From the NCBI GenBank assembly GCA_035519675.1, contig DATIWB010000130.1:15451-79450 (forward strand): 64,000 nt of DNA, in the 5' to 3' direction. The notes below the pieces were generated by a model. The model saw only the letters and a program-made list of their open reading frames with translations, ran no database searches and had not been told where the DNA came from. Positions 1 to 11,727 of this stretch are shown piece by piece. The position numbers and the translations under genes are program-made. Positions within the stretch are counted from its first letter, which is position 1; each line of letters begins with the position of its first letter. This DNA comes from RPRB01 sp035519675. GTDB taxonomy: Bacteria > Myxococcota > Myxococcia > Myxococcales > Myxococcaceae.

Positions 1-323
1 TACGGCACCTCCTCGGCGTTCTTCACCTCGATCCACACCGGCTGGATGCCGCTCCGGGCGAGGGCCGTGCCGAAGAGCGCCCGGCTCTCGCGGGCGCTGA
101 GAACCGCGGCGGTCACCTCCACTCCTCCATCGCGCTGGGTCACGGCGCGGTCGGCGAGCGAGAGGTCCTCGAGGCGCCCGTGGCGATAGCCGGCCAGCGC
201 GGTGATGTCCACGTCGCGCACCGAATCGAACAGCGCCCGGAGGCGCCGGCCCCGCCGCCAGCCGAGCACCACCAGCCCCAGCACCAGCCCGACCGCAAGG
301 ACGATGACGTCGCGCATCACCAT
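1..323 (-). CDS. Partial membrane-anchored protein of unknown function
   Basis: The start lies at 323 (ATG, with a second in-frame ATG at 317) and the gene runs off the left edge, so only about 107 N-terminal residues are visible. Residues 4-21 form one hydrophobic segment followed by an Arg-rich stretch, which predicts an N-in membrane anchor. The visible soluble part contains the phrase SGIQPVWIEVKN, which I associate with envelope proteins of unknown role that carry an immunoglobulin-like or transglutaminase-like domain, but I cannot name the family. It is divergent from glgP, with about 80 bp between the starts that must hold both promoters. Confidence 0.6.
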   Translation of the reverse strand, partial: MVMRDVIVLAVGLVLGLVVLGWRRGRRLRALFDSVRDVDITALAGYRHGRLEDLSLADRAVTQRDGGVEVTAAVLSARESRALFGTALARSGIQPVWIEVKNAEEVP

Positions 324-403
324 GGCTCAGCCCACGGACCATAGTTGAACCACGCGGAGTCGCCACCGGCTTCAGCGGGAGCGGGTAGAGTTCCTCCCGC
401 CAG

Positions 404-2905
<2,502 letters not shown>

Positions 2906-2926
2906 ACGAGCTGCGGCCCGGGGGCG

Positions 2927-2942
2927 CGGTGCGCTCGCACCA
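2927..2942. promoter_or_regulatory. Candidate operator upstream of the first TonB receptor
   Basis: CGGTGCGCTCGCACCA is a GGTGC/GCACC palindrome 120 bp before the receptor start. It matches the palindromes before the second (8370-8385) and third (13341-13356) receptors in the outer GGT and ACCA positions. I infer that it is a binding site for one of the cassette regulators. Such short palindromes arise by chance in GC-rich DNA, so the support is the recurrence, not the site itself. Confidence 0.3.
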
Positions 2943-3061
2943 TCGCTCCTGGCGAATCCGGGTCCGTTGCACCACGGATCTCGTGGGCCGAACGGCATCC
3001 TGCGAATCGCCGGAAGGACTGGGACCCTGCCCTCCTCCACGCAGTCCGGGAGGGGTTCCTC

Positions 3062-6000
3062 TTGCATCGAACGCTCCGACGTCCCGCGACCTGGGCCTCA
3101 CGGCGGCTCTTCTGGCTCGTGCTCCTCGTCGCTCCCGCCACCCGCGCCCAGAGCGGCATCTCGGTGCTGACCGGGACGGTGGTCGACTCCAGCACCCGCG
3201 CGCCGGTCTCCGACGTGGTGGTGACTGCCACCTCGCCCACGCTCCAGGGAGAGCAGGTCGTGGTGACCGACGCCAGTGGTCTCTACCGCGTCCCCCAGCT
3301 CCCGCCGGGCATCTACAGCTTGCGCTTCGAGAAGGAGAGCTACCGGCCCTACAGCCGGAGCGGGATCGATGTGGCGGCGGACCGGACGTTGCGACTCAAC
3401 GTAGAGCTGCTCCCGGAGACCGCCGGGGTGGAGAACATTGCGGTGGTGGGCACGCCGCCGACCATCGACGTCGGCTCCAGCACCGTGGGCACCACGGTCA
3501 GCCAGGACTTCGTGCGCAATCTGCCGGTCGCCCGGCCCGGCGGGCTGTCCGGCGCCAACCGGTCCTTCGATTCCCTGGCGACGCTGGCCCCCACCGCGAA
3601 CGCCGACGCCTACGGGGTCTCGATCAGCGGATCTCAGAGTCCAGAGAACAGCTACTTGATCGACGGATTGGCGGTGAACGACACCGCGTACGGGGTCAAC
3701 GGCTCACCCCTGACCATCGAGTTCATCGACGAAGTGAACGTGATCACCGGGGGCTACATGCCCGAGTACGGGCGGTCGCTCGGCGGCGCCCTCAGTGCGG
3801 TCACCAAGTCGGGAGGCAACGAGTTCCACGGCTCGGTCTTCGGCACCTACACCCCGGGCGCGCTGAGTGGGGCACCGGCCTCGGTGGAGGGGATCAGTGG
3901 CGGAGCAGTGAGCACCCGCACCTCCCTGTTCAACATCGGGGACTTCGGAGCCACGCTCGGCGGCTACATCCTCAAGGATCGCCTCTGGTTCTTCGTCGGG
4001 TTCCAGTACGCGGCCAGCCGGAACTCGCTGTACCGGGACTTCGCCCAGGCCACCCTGGACGGCGGCGGGAACCAGGCGCTGGACCCCACGACCGGGCAGC
4101 CGATCTACACCCCCATCCCCGGCGGCACGCAGCGCTGGTTCCAGGACGAGCGGTCGATCAACTACATCGCCAAGCTGACGTACTTGATCACCACCGACCA
4201 CCGGGTGAGCGTCTCGATCAACGGCACACCCACCAGCGGCGGCGGTGACAGCGCCCTTCCGTTCCGCATCCCCGGACTCCTCCAGCTCCGCACTCCTCAG
4301 ACCGCCTCGACCACCATCGGGGCGGGGACCTTCAACGCCTTCCACATCAAGACCCACAACGACTCGCTGAACGTGGTCGGTGAGCTGAACAGCGCCTTCC
4401 TGGAGAAGCGGCTCCTCCTGGACGCCCGCGTCGGCTGGCACCACCAGCGCGACGAGGGTCTGCCGGGGGATGGAAGCGAGTTCAACGTCGACGAGCGCAC
4501 GACGCTGGCCGGTACCCCGCTGTACGCGCTCCATCCCAACATTCCGCGCAACGTCGCCGAGGTGGATCAGGTCCCTTCGGCGGTCTCGCAGGCCTGCGCC
4601 GGAGCCGACGGAGCGCAGAAGTGCGGCGTGCTGGCCTGGTTCACCGGCGGCCCGGGGTTCATCGAACGGCTGCAGCTGGATTCGTACCAGGCCCGCGGCG
4701 TGCTGACCTACATCTTCTCCGGGCTGGGGCACCACGTCTTCAAGGTCGGCGTCGACGGGGTCATCTCCTACTACGAGCACAAGAAGGGCTACACCGGGCG
4801 AGTCAGCTTCGCCGAGGTTCCCGAGGACACGTTCCCTGGACCGGGCAGCGGGACCCAGCCCTTCGCGGTCTTCGAGACCCGGAACTTCGGGCACCTCACC
4901 GGGCCAGATCAGCCGGTGCTCGACCCCTTCTCGGACGCCAAGACCAAGTCCACCATCCTCGGCGGCTTCGTCCAGGACAGCTGGAGCATCCTGGACAAGG
5001 TCACCCTCAACGTGGGGCTGCGCTACGACCAGCTCGCGCTGTCTGGCGCGGACGGGGTGACCCGCATCTCGCTGAAGGACCAGATCTCCCCGCGGGTGGG
5101 CCTGGTGTGGGACCCGACGCAGCAGGGACGCTCGAAGATCTACGCCAACTACGGGCGCTACTACGAACAGATCCCCCTGGACATCGCCGACCGCGAGCTG
5201 ACCACCGCCTCGGGTCTGGTCGTCTACCACGACTACAACTGCGACCCCCTGGGCAGGGGCGTCCAGAACTGCATCGACCACAGCCGGCTCTACTCCAACA
5301 CCCGCCCCAGCCGAACCTGGCTGATCACCGCCGCGGATCAGGTCCCGGTGGATCCCAACCTCAAGTCGCCAACCAACGAGGAGATCGTGGTCGGCGCCGA
5401 GTACGAGGTGCTGGCCAATGCCCGCCTGGGAGTGAACTACATCCACCGGAACCTGGTGCGCACCGTCGAGGACATGTCCAACGACGAGGCGGCCACGTAC
5501 TTCATCGGCAATCCGGGTGAGGGGATCGCCTCGTCCTTTCCCAAGGCCAAGCGCACCTACGACGCGGTGACGGTGAGCTTCACCAAGACCTTCTCCGATC
5601 TCTGGCTGGCGCAGGTCAGCTACACCTGGACCCGCCTCCACGGGAACTACGATGGGCTATACCGGCCGGAGAACAACCAGCTCGACCCGAACCTCAACTC
5701 CACCTTCGACCTCAAGTCGCTGCTCCTGAACCAGGAGGGGCCGCTGTTCGGTGACCTGACCCACACGGTGAAGGTCTACCTGGCGAAGGAGTTCCCGATT
5801 CTCCCGGTGCTCAGCCTCACCCTGGGCGCCTCGTACAACGGCAATTCCGGCCCGCCGATCAGCTACCGCGGCGCGCAGGTCCTCTACGGGGCGGGCGAGG
5901 CTTACATCCTCCAGCGAGGCCAGGGAGGACGGCTCCCCTGGGTGAACACCGTCGACGCCCGCGTGGGAGTGAACTACCGGCTGGGGAGGGACAGCGTGGT

Positions 6001-6409
6001 CACCGTCGCGGTGGAGGGCTTCAACATCTTCAACTCCCAGCGGCCCACCTCGGTGAACGAGAATTACACCTACGACCAGGTGGGGCCGATCCCCAACGGG
6101 ACCCAGGGCTCGATCCCCGGCACGGTCTTCGGCTCGACGGTCCTCCGCAACGACGATCCGACCAAGGGACCGGTCTACGACCCGTCGAAGACCTTCGAGG
6201 AGAACGTGGCCGCCGGCGCGGCCCGGGTGATCTCGCCCGGCAATGGCTCGCTCCCCGCTCCCGGATACGTGAACGGCTCGGCCAAGCGGGTCCTGCTCCC
6301 CGACCCGGCACAGGCCCCGTTCCCCGCGGCGGTGAACCCCACCTGGGGTCGGCCAGCCAGCTACCAGGCCGTGCGGACCATCCGCTTCAGCGCCCGGGTG
6401 ACCTTCTGA
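3062..6409 (+). CDS. Oar-like TonB-dependent receptor, cassette copy 1
   Basis: This is an 1115-residue outer-membrane protein. Residues 1-30 are a signal peptide (Arg-rich start, hydrophobic LVLLVAPA, cleavage near TRAQ). Residues 33-118 are a carboxypeptidase-regulatory-like beta-sandwich, and residues 135-260 form a plug with SYLIDGLAVND and GGYMPEYGRSLGGALSAVTKSGGNEFHG. The rest is a beta-barrel ending in VRTIRFSARVTF with the terminal Phe used in barrel assembly. The TonB-box position reads ENIAVVG (124-130) and departs from ETVTVVG in copies 2 and 3. I chose the TTG at 3062 because it follows GGGAGGGG and gives a clean signal peptide, and the other copies start the same way. Oar proteins of Myxococcus belong to this family, and one is required for PopC protease secretion. 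The substrate here is unknown. Confidence 0.9.
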   Translation: MHRTLRRPATWASRRLFWLVLLVAPATRAQSGISVLTGTVVDSSTRAPVSDVVVTATSPTLQGEQVVVTDASGLYRVPQLPPGIYSLRFEKESYRPYSRSGIDVAADRTLRLNVELLPETAGVENIAVVGTPPTIDVGSSTVGTTVSQDFVRNLPVARPGGLSGANRSFDSLATLAPTANADAYGVSISGSQSPENSYLIDGLAVNDTAYGVNGSPLTIEFIDEVNVITGGYMPEYGRSLGGALSAVTKSGGNEFHGSVFGTYTPGALSGAPASVEGISGGAVSTRTSLFNIGDFGATLGGYILKDRLWFFVGFQYAASRNSLYRDFAQATLDGGGNQALDPTTGQPIYTPIPGGTQRWFQDERSINYIAKLTYLITTDHRVSVSINGTPTSGGGDSALPFRIPGLLQLRTPQTASTTIGAGTFNAFHIKTHNDSLNVVGELNSAFLEKRLLLDARVGWHHQRDEGLPGDGSEFNVDERTTLAGTPLYALHPNIPRNVAEVDQVPSAVSQACAGADGAQKCGVLAWFTGGPGFIERLQLDSYQARGVLTYIFSGLGHHVFKVGVDGVISYYEHKKGYTGRVSFAEVPEDTFPGPGSGTQPFAVFETRNFGHLTGPDQPVLDPFSDAKTKSTILGGFVQDSWSILDKVTLNVGLRYDQLALSGADGVTRISLKDQISPRVGLVWDPTQQGRSKIYANYGRYYEQIPLDIADRELTTASGLVVYHDYNCDPLGRGVQNCIDHSRLYSNTRPSRTWLITAADQVPVDPNLKSPTNEEIVVGAEYEVLANARLGVNYIHRNLVRTVEDMSNDEAATYFIGNPGEGIASSFPKAKRTYDAVTVSFTKTFSDLWLAQVSYTWTRLHGNYDGLYRPENNQLDPNLNSTFDLKSLLLNQEGPLFGDLTHTVKVYLAKEFPILPVLSLTLGASYNGNSGPPISYRGAQVLYGAGEAYILQRGQGGRLPWVNTVDARVGVNYRLGRDSVVTVAVEGFNIFNSQRPTSVNENYTYDQVGPIPNGTQGSIPGTVFGSTVLRNDDPTKGPVYDPSKTFEENVAAGAARVISPGNGSLPAPGYVNGSAKRVLLPDPAQAPFPAAVNPTWGRPASYQAVRTIRFSARVTF

Positions 6410-6441
6410 TGCGCGCCGACACCTCGACCGAGGAAACGACC

Positions 6442-7158
6442 ATGCTCCGGAGCCTCCTCTGCGCCGCAGTGCTCACCGCGTCGCTGAACGCCTGCGTCCC
6501 GGACGCCGCGCCGCCGCCGTGCCTGATCCAGCGTGGCTACTACACCGTCCAGTTGACGCTGGAGACTCCGCCCTCGGGGGCCTGCACCGACGTGCTCCCT
6601 TCGATCTACGGGGACAGCTGGCGAATGGACATGTACCAGCCCGACAACCAGGTGGTGGTGCATCCGCTGTCCATGCCCTACCCCGACGTGGGAGGGGATC
6701 CGGATCCGTCCCATCCCTACTTCGGGAAGGGGAATCTCTCCGGAGAGCCGGACTCGCGAAGCGTGTGCACCATGCCCACGATGTCCGAGGCCCGAGCCGA
6801 CGTCGACCCGCTCGGCCTCGGTCCCGGTCAGGAGACGTACACGCTCTCCGCCGAGCAGCTCGAGTTCCTCAGCGGCGCCGACTACCAGGGGACCGAGTTC
6901 CAGGGCGAGGTGGCCATCTCCTTCGGTGACTGCTCCGGGACCTACAAGGCCCTAGCGCTGAACCCGCTGGTGCCGTGCGCCTCGGACGACGATTGCTCGC
7001 CGGACGCAGATCCAACCGCCGGCCGGGCCATCGGCTCGGGCATCAACGCCCAGTACGCGGTGGCCTGCACCAAGGCGGACTGGGTGACGAACTTTCTCAC
7101 CGGGGATCCGACGGTGGGGGTGTGCTTCTTCACCAAACCCTTCCCGGGGCTGAAGTGA
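6442..7158 (+). CDS. Cassette lipoprotein, copy 1, family not recognised
   Basis: The frame opens with an ATG overlapping the receptor stop codon (TGATG at 6407-6411). However, the ATG at 6442 has a good ribosome site (GAGGAAACG) and begins a proper lipoprotein signal (MLRSLLC...SLNAC, lipid Cys18), so I use it. The mature 221 residues contain landmarks shared by all three paralogs: MPYPD, YQGTEF, a CxxDDDC pair and the C-terminal GVCFFTKPFPGLK. Eight or so cysteines suggest disulfides. I recognise no catalytic motif or known domain. It is too short for SusD and shares no visible similarity to it. Co-transcription with the receptor suggests a lid, capture partner or substrate of that transporter. 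Confidence 0.82.
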   Translation: MLRSLLCAAVLTASLNACVPDAAPPPCLIQRGYYTVQLTLETPPSGACTDVLPSIYGDSWRMDMYQPDNQVVVHPLSMPYPDVGGDPDPSHPYFGKGNLSGEPDSRSVCTMPTMSEARADVDPLGLGPGQETYTLSAEQLEFLSGADYQGTEFQGEVAISFGDCSGTYKALALNPLVPCASDDDCSPDADPTAGRAIGSGINAQYAVACTKADWVTNFLTGDPTVGVCFFTKPFPGLK

Positions 7159-7192
7159 CCGGCCCGGGTCCGGCGAACCAGGGGAGCAGGAC

Positions 7193-7531
7193 ATGGGCGC
7201 CGACGAGCTGCTGCGGGCGCTGAAGGCGGTGGCCGAGCCCACCCGGCTGCGGATGCTGGAGCTGCTGCTGCAGTGGCACGGCCCCCGGACCGGACCGATT
7301 CGGTCTGGCGAGCCCGGGCTCTGCCTGTGCGACCTGGAGCTGCTGGTGGGCATGCGGCACGCACTGGTCTCCCACCACCTCCGCATCCTCAAGGAGGCGG
7401 GGGTGGTCGAGTCCGAGAAGCGAGGCCGGTGGACGGTGTACCGGGCGCGGCCCGAGCCGCTGGCGCAGATCGCCAGCCGCCTGAGGGGGCTGGCGGCACC
7501 ACGCGGAGGGCCGGACTCGCGGGCGGCGTGA
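7193..7531 (+). CDS. ArsR-family repressor with an intact CxC motif, cassette 1
   Basis: This 112-residue winged-helix regulator carries the ArsR signatures AEPTRLRMLELL (15-26) and LVSHHLRILKEAGVVESEKRGRWTVYR in the recognition helix and wing. An insertion of about ten residues (WHGPRTGPIRSGEPG) precedes GLCLCDLELL. Its Cys44-x-Cys46 pair matches the ELCVCDL metalloid-binding motif of classical ArsR, so a thiol-binding ligand (arsenite, antimonite or another soft metal) is plausible but unproven. The gene lies 34 bp after the lipoprotein, preceded by GGGGAGCAGG, and is probably in the receptor operon, suggesting autogenous control. The paralog at 17600 has Ser in place of the second Cys. Confidence 0.9.
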   Translation: MGADELLRALKAVAEPTRLRMLELLLQWHGPRTGPIRSGEPGLCLCDLELLVGMRHALVSHHLRILKEAGVVESEKRGRWTVYRARPEPLAQIASRLRGLAAPRGGPDSRAA

Positions 7532-7597
7532 CGTTCCAGTCCCAGGCCGCTCGGCGGGTACAAGCTGTGGTGCCGCCACCCGCGGGATACAGGCGCA

Positions 7598-8350
7598 GTG
7601 CGACTCCCGGTCGACCTCCACCCTCCGCCCACTCCGAGCTCCCCGCACCTGTCCGGCCCGAGAGGGCTGCGGCTGCTCTCGGCGCTGGCCCAGGCCGGCG
7701 CGAACTGCGAGGGCCGGCAGCGGTTCCGCCTCGAGGCGCTCCGTGCCCTGCGCGCGGCGATTCCCTTCGACTTCGGCTTCATCGCCACGCCCCCGGCGGG
7801 ACGTCCCGAGCCGGCATCGCTCGGCGCCACCCCGCCCGTGCTCCGGGTGTTGACCCGGCATGGCCGGGGGGCGTGGATCGAGCTGCGCGAGCTCCGGGCC
7901 CGGGCCGATGGGGCGGTACTCCAGCTCGCCGGCGCCGGTGCCTCCAGCCCGCTCCTGCGGCTTCTGCAGACCACGCACCCGGTCGAGGCGCTGTGCATCG
8001 GCTGGCTGAGCGACGAGGCCGCGGCGGTGGTGCTGGCCCGCGAGCTCGAGCCGGCGTTTCACGGCCCGGAGGTGGAGCTGCTGCGCCTGGCCCTCCCGGT
8101 ACTCACCCTCGCGGACACCCAGGCCGCGGACCTGGCCGACTCCCTCGGGGCCACCCTCAGCCCCCGGGAGCAGGAGATCTTGGGCTACCTCCAGCGGGGC
8201 TATAGCAACCGGCAGATCGGCCTGGTGCTCGGAACCTCCCCTCTCACGGTCAGGAACCAGCTTGCGCGGCTCTTCCGCAAGGTGGGGGTGGCCTCCCGAG
8301 CCGAGCTGGTTGGACTCGCCGCCGGCTGCCTCCGGAACCCCGGCCGCTGA
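7598..8350 (+). CDS. LuxR-type regulator without receiver domain, copy 1
   Basis: This protein of 250 residues starts at GTG 7598; no strong ribosome site is visible. The C-terminal 65 residues are a GerE/LuxR helix-turn-helix (LSPREQEILGYLQRGYSNRQIGLVLGTSPLTVRNQLARLFRKVGV, in two halves). The N-terminal 180 residues contain no aspartate-phosphorylation pocket or acyl-homoserine-lactone signature that I recognise. They do align with the regulator at 12488-13201 (shared IPF[DE] patch and spacing), so this is a paralogous sensor domain of unknown ligand. It lies directly upstream of the second receptor, whose candidate operator is at 8368-8387, and I infer that it controls that receptor. Confidence 0.88.
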   Translation: MRLPVDLHPPPTPSSPHLSGPRGLRLLSALAQAGANCEGRQRFRLEALRALRAAIPFDFGFIATPPAGRPEPASLGATPPVLRVLTRHGRGAWIELRELRARADGAVLQLAGAGASSPLLRLLQTTHPVEALCIGWLSDEAAAVVLARELEPAFHGPEVELLRLALPVLTLADTQAADLADSLGATLSPREQEILGYLQRGYSNRQIGLVLGTSPLTVRNQLARLFRKVGVASRAELVGLAAGCLRNPGR

Positions 8351-8367
8351 GTGCTCGCCGTCGCTGA

Positions 8368-8387
8368 TGTGGTGCGGCGACACCACA
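8368..8387. promoter_or_regulatory. Candidate operator upstream of the second TonB receptor
   Basis: TGTGGTG-N6-CACCACA is a perfect 7-bp inverted repeat, 20 bp overall, the usual size of a LuxR-family or ArsR-family dimer site. It ends about 87 bp before the TTG start of the second receptor and 18 bp after the end of the LuxR gene. The core TGGT(G/A)CGG-N4-ACCACA also occurs at 13341-13358, the same distance before the third receptor. Confidence 0.45.
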
Positions 8388-8473
8388 GCGGCGGTGGTTC
8401 AGCTGCAACCGTGACCCGCTGCCCCTCGCACGTCGACAGTCCCTTCCTCACCCGTCGCGAGGAGGGGCTGCTC

Positions 8474-11400
8474 TTGAAGCGAGCCGAGCTGGGAACGACA
8501 GGAAAGGCACGAGCGTGTGCGCTGCTCTTGACGCTCGTGCCTACCGTGGCGCTGGCGCAGGCCAGCACCTCGGTGCTCACCGGAAACGTGATCGACACAT
8601 CCACCAAGGCCCCCGTGGCAGACGTAGTGGTGACCGCGACCTCTCCCGCCCTGCAGGGCGAGCAGGTGGTGGTGACCGACTCCACGGGCCTTTACCGCGT
8701 TCCCCAGCTGCCGCCGGGGACGTACACCCTCCGCTTCGAGAAGGAGACCTACCGGCCCTTCTCCCGGACCGGCATCGACGTGGCCGCCGACCGGACCCTG
8801 CGGCTCAACGTCGAGCTGCTCCCGGAGACCGCGGGGAGCGAGACGGTGACCGTGGTCGGCACCCCGCCCACCATCGACATCGGCTCCAGCGCCACCGGCA
8901 CCACCATCAACCAGGACTTCGTCCGCAACCTGGCGGTGTCCCGGCCCGGCGGCCTGAGCGGGGCGAACCGCTCGTTCGATTCGCTGGCCACCACCGCGCC
9001 GCAGGCCAACGGTGACTACTACGGGGTGGGCATCAACGGCGCGACCTCGCCCGAGAACCTGTACCTGATCGACGGCATCTCGGTGAACAACCCCGGGTTC
9101 GGCACCCTGGGCTCGCCCCTCACCGTGGAGTTCATGGACGAGGTCAACGTGGTCAGCGGCGGGTACATGCCGGAGTACGGGCGGACCAGCGGCGGGGCGA
9201 TCAGCGCGGTCACCAAGTCCGGAGGCAACGAGTTCCACGGCTCGGTGTGGGGCACCTTCACTCCGGGCAGCCTCAGCGGCGCGCCGGGGGTGGTCCCCGG
9301 GGGGACCCCGGTGGTCCAGGGGACGCGGGAGCTGGGCAACTTCGGCGACATCGGGGCGACGATCGGCGGCTACATCCTCAAGGACAAGCTGTGGTTCTTC
9401 GCCGGCCTGCAGTGGTCGGCGCAGCGCTACATCTACGGGCGCAGCTTCAGCCGGCTGATCAACGGCGCGTTCGAGCCCATCCCCGACTCGACCCAGCGCC
9501 GGAATGGCGACGAGCGGAGCTGGAACTACATCGGCAAGCTCACCTTCCTGATCAGCTCGGATCACCGGGTGAGCCTGACGGTCACCGGGACGCCGACCAA
9601 CGGTGGAAGCGACGGGGGGGTGGCGCTGCGGAACCGCTCCAACAACCGCATCCCCTTCAACGCCAACCTCCTGGCGCTGGGCACCTACAACGCGGGGTGG
9701 ACCAAGTCGAGCTTCAACGCCGTGGACGTGGCCGGCGAGCTGAGCAGCTCCTTCCTCGACAAGCGCCTGCTGCTGGACGTGAAGCTCGGCGTGCACATCC
9801 AGCGCGACTCGTACCTTCCCGGGGACGGCAGCACCCTCGACGACATCGATAACCCGGCAACGCTGGCCGGCGTCCCGGCGGTGCGTTCGCCGGCGGGCAT
9901 CCCCACGCCGGTGTACCAGCTGGACACCTCGGTGCCGGCCTCGGTGGTCCGGGCCTGCACCGAGCCCGGCGCGACCTGCAACGTCGTCCGGTACGGGACC
10001 GGCGGCCCGGGCGGGCTGATCGAGTACCTGAACTTCGACAGCTACCAGGGCCGGGCGGTGCTGACCTACCTGGTCAACGCGCTGGGGCACCACGTGCTCA
10101 AGGCAGGCTTCGACGGGCAGATCAACAAGTACAGCCACGACGAGACGTACACCGGTGGCGTCGTCTACCGCGACGGGACCGACATCGGCGGGCCCGCGGG
10201 CTCGGTCTACGACTACCGCCGCTTCGGTGCCATCACCGACACCGACACCATCAGCGACGCGCCCCGGCCGTACACCGCCACCAAGTCGACCATCCTCGGA
10301 GGCTTCGTCCAGGACAGCTGGAGCATCATGGACAAGGTCACCCTCAACCTCGGTCTCCGCTACGACGCACTGAACATGGAGGGGCAGGACGGCAAGACGC
10401 GGATCAAGCTCACCGATCAGCTGAGCCCCCGCATCGGCGTGGTGTGGGATCCGACCCAGCAGGGCCGGTCGAAGATCTTCGCCAACTACGGGCGCTACTA
10501 CGAGTACGTCCCGCTCGACATCTCCGACCGGGCGCTGAGCAGCTCGCAGGGGACGCTCCAGGGGGTGCACGACTGCAATCCCCTCGCGGTGGGGCGGAAG
10601 GGGTGCGACGTCAGGACACGGGTGGACAGCACCGCGACCATCACCGGGATCGCCCAGGCCCCCGACCGCAAGTGGGGGGTCACCGGGCCACCCTACGCCT
10701 CGTACGTGGACCCGAACCTCAAGTCGCCGACCAATGACGAGATCGTCGCTGGCGCCGAGTACGAGGTGCTGCCCAACGCGCGGGCTGGCGTCACCTACAC
10801 CCACCGGAACCTGGTCCGCACGGTGGAGGACATGTCCAACAACGACGGGCAGACCTACTTCATCGGCAACCCCGGGGAGGGGATCGCCGACTCCTTCCCC
10901 ACCGCCAAGCGAACCTACGACGCGGTCACCGTGCTCTTCACCAAGAGCTTCTCCGACCTCTGGCTGGCACAGGTCAGCTACACCTGGTCCAAGCTGACCG
11001 GGAACTACGACGGCCTGTTCAACGCCCAGGGCCTGGCAGCGCTCGGCGCGCCGCAGCTCGATCCCAACATCAACTCCACCTTCGACCTGCGGACTCTCCT
11101 GCTGAACCAGGACGGTCCGCTGAGCGGGGACATCACCCACAACATCAAGGTCTACTTGGCCAAGGAGTTCGTCATCAACCCGGTGTTCAGCGCCACGCTG
11201 GGTGGCTCCTTCAACGCCAACTCCGGGGCACCGATCAACGCGCTGGGCGGCCACCCCATCTACGGCGCCGGCCAGGCCTTCCTCCTCCAGCGGGGCAGCG
11301 GTGGGCGACTGCCCTGGGTCACCTCGCTCGACGCCCGGGTGAACCTCAACTACCGGCTGAGCAAGGACAGCGTGATCACCGCCTCGGTGGAAGCGTTCAA

Positions 11401-11725
11401 CGTCTTCAACTCGCAGCGGCCGGTCTCGGTGGACGAGAACTACACCCTGAACACCGTCTCTCCCATCCTCGGCGCCACCCAGGGCACGGTGCCTGCGCAG
11501 TTCGGAGGGATCTGCAGCGGAACCACCATCGACACCTGCGCACCGGGCAACGGCTCACTGCCCAAGCCGCGGGTGGCGAACTCGACCACCGGCGCGGCGA
11601 TCAACGTCTCGCTCCCGGATCGCAACGGTAACCCGATCCCCCGGGTGACCAACCTCACCTGGGGCACACCCACCAACTACCAGCCGGTGCGTCAGTTCCG
11701 GTTCAGCCTGCGGTTCACGTTCTAG
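8474..11725 (+). CDS. Oar-like TonB-dependent receptor, cassette copy 2
   Basis: This 1083-residue receptor has the same order as copy 1: signal peptide (1-28, cleavage after VALA), carboxypeptidase-regulatory-like domain (32-117), TonB box ETVTVVG (123-129), plug with YLIDGISVNN and GGYMPEYGRTSGGAISAVTK, and a barrel ending in QFRFSLRFTF. The frame is open further upstream, to 8351, but the TTG at 8474 follows GAGGAGGGG and gives the signal peptide. It differs most from the other two in the first third of the barrel and in the extracellular loops before the terminal strand. Copies 1 and 3 are closer to each other. The lipoprotein gene follows after 2 bp. The transported substrate cannot be read from the sequence. 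Confidence 0.9.
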   Translation: MKRAELGTTGKARACALLLTLVPTVALAQASTSVLTGNVIDTSTKAPVADVVVTATSPALQGEQVVVTDSTGLYRVPQLPPGTYTLRFEKETYRPFSRTGIDVAADRTLRLNVELLPETAGSETVTVVGTPPTIDIGSSATGTTINQDFVRNLAVSRPGGLSGANRSFDSLATTAPQANGDYYGVGINGATSPENLYLIDGISVNNPGFGTLGSPLTVEFMDEVNVVSGGYMPEYGRTSGGAISAVTKSGGNEFHGSVWGTFTPGSLSGAPGVVPGGTPVVQGTRELGNFGDIGATIGGYILKDKLWFFAGLQWSAQRYIYGRSFSRLINGAFEPIPDSTQRRNGDERSWNYIGKLTFLISSDHRVSLTVTGTPTNGGSDGGVALRNRSNNRIPFNANLLALGTYNAGWTKSSFNAVDVAGELSSSFLDKRLLLDVKLGVHIQRDSYLPGDGSTLDDIDNPATLAGVPAVRSPAGIPTPVYQLDTSVPASVVRACTEPGATCNVVRYGTGGPGGLIEYLNFDSYQGRAVLTYLVNALGHHVLKAGFDGQINKYSHDETYTGGVVYRDGTDIGGPAGSVYDYRRFGAITDTDTISDAPRPYTATKSTILGGFVQDSWSIMDKVTLNLGLRYDALNMEGQDGKTRIKLTDQLSPRIGVVWDPTQQGRSKIFANYGRYYEYVPLDISDRALSSSQGTLQGVHDCNPLAVGRKGCDVRTRVDSTATITGIAQAPDRKWGVTGPPYASYVDPNLKSPTNDEIVAGAEYEVLPNARAGVTYTHRNLVRTVEDMSNNDGQTYFIGNPGEGIADSFPTAKRTYDAVTVLFTKSFSDLWLAQVSYTWSKLTGNYDGLFNAQGLAALGAPQLDPNINSTFDLRTLLLNQDGPLSGDITHNIKVYLAKEFVINPVFSATLGGSFNANSGAPINALGGHPIYGAGQAFLLQRGSGGRLPWVTSLDARVNLNYRLSKDSVITASVEAFNVFNSQRPVSVDENYTLNTVSPILGATQGTVPAQFGGICSGTTIDTCAPGNGSLPKPRVANSTTGAAINVSLPDRNGNPIPRVTNLTWGTPTNYQPVRQFRFSLRFTF

Positions 11726-11727
11726 CC

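Noticed and set aside
2972..2986. CCACG-N5-CGTGG palindrome before receptor 1
   Set aside because: It has no counterpart before receptors 2 and 3, so I preferred the 2927-2942 site as the shared candidate.
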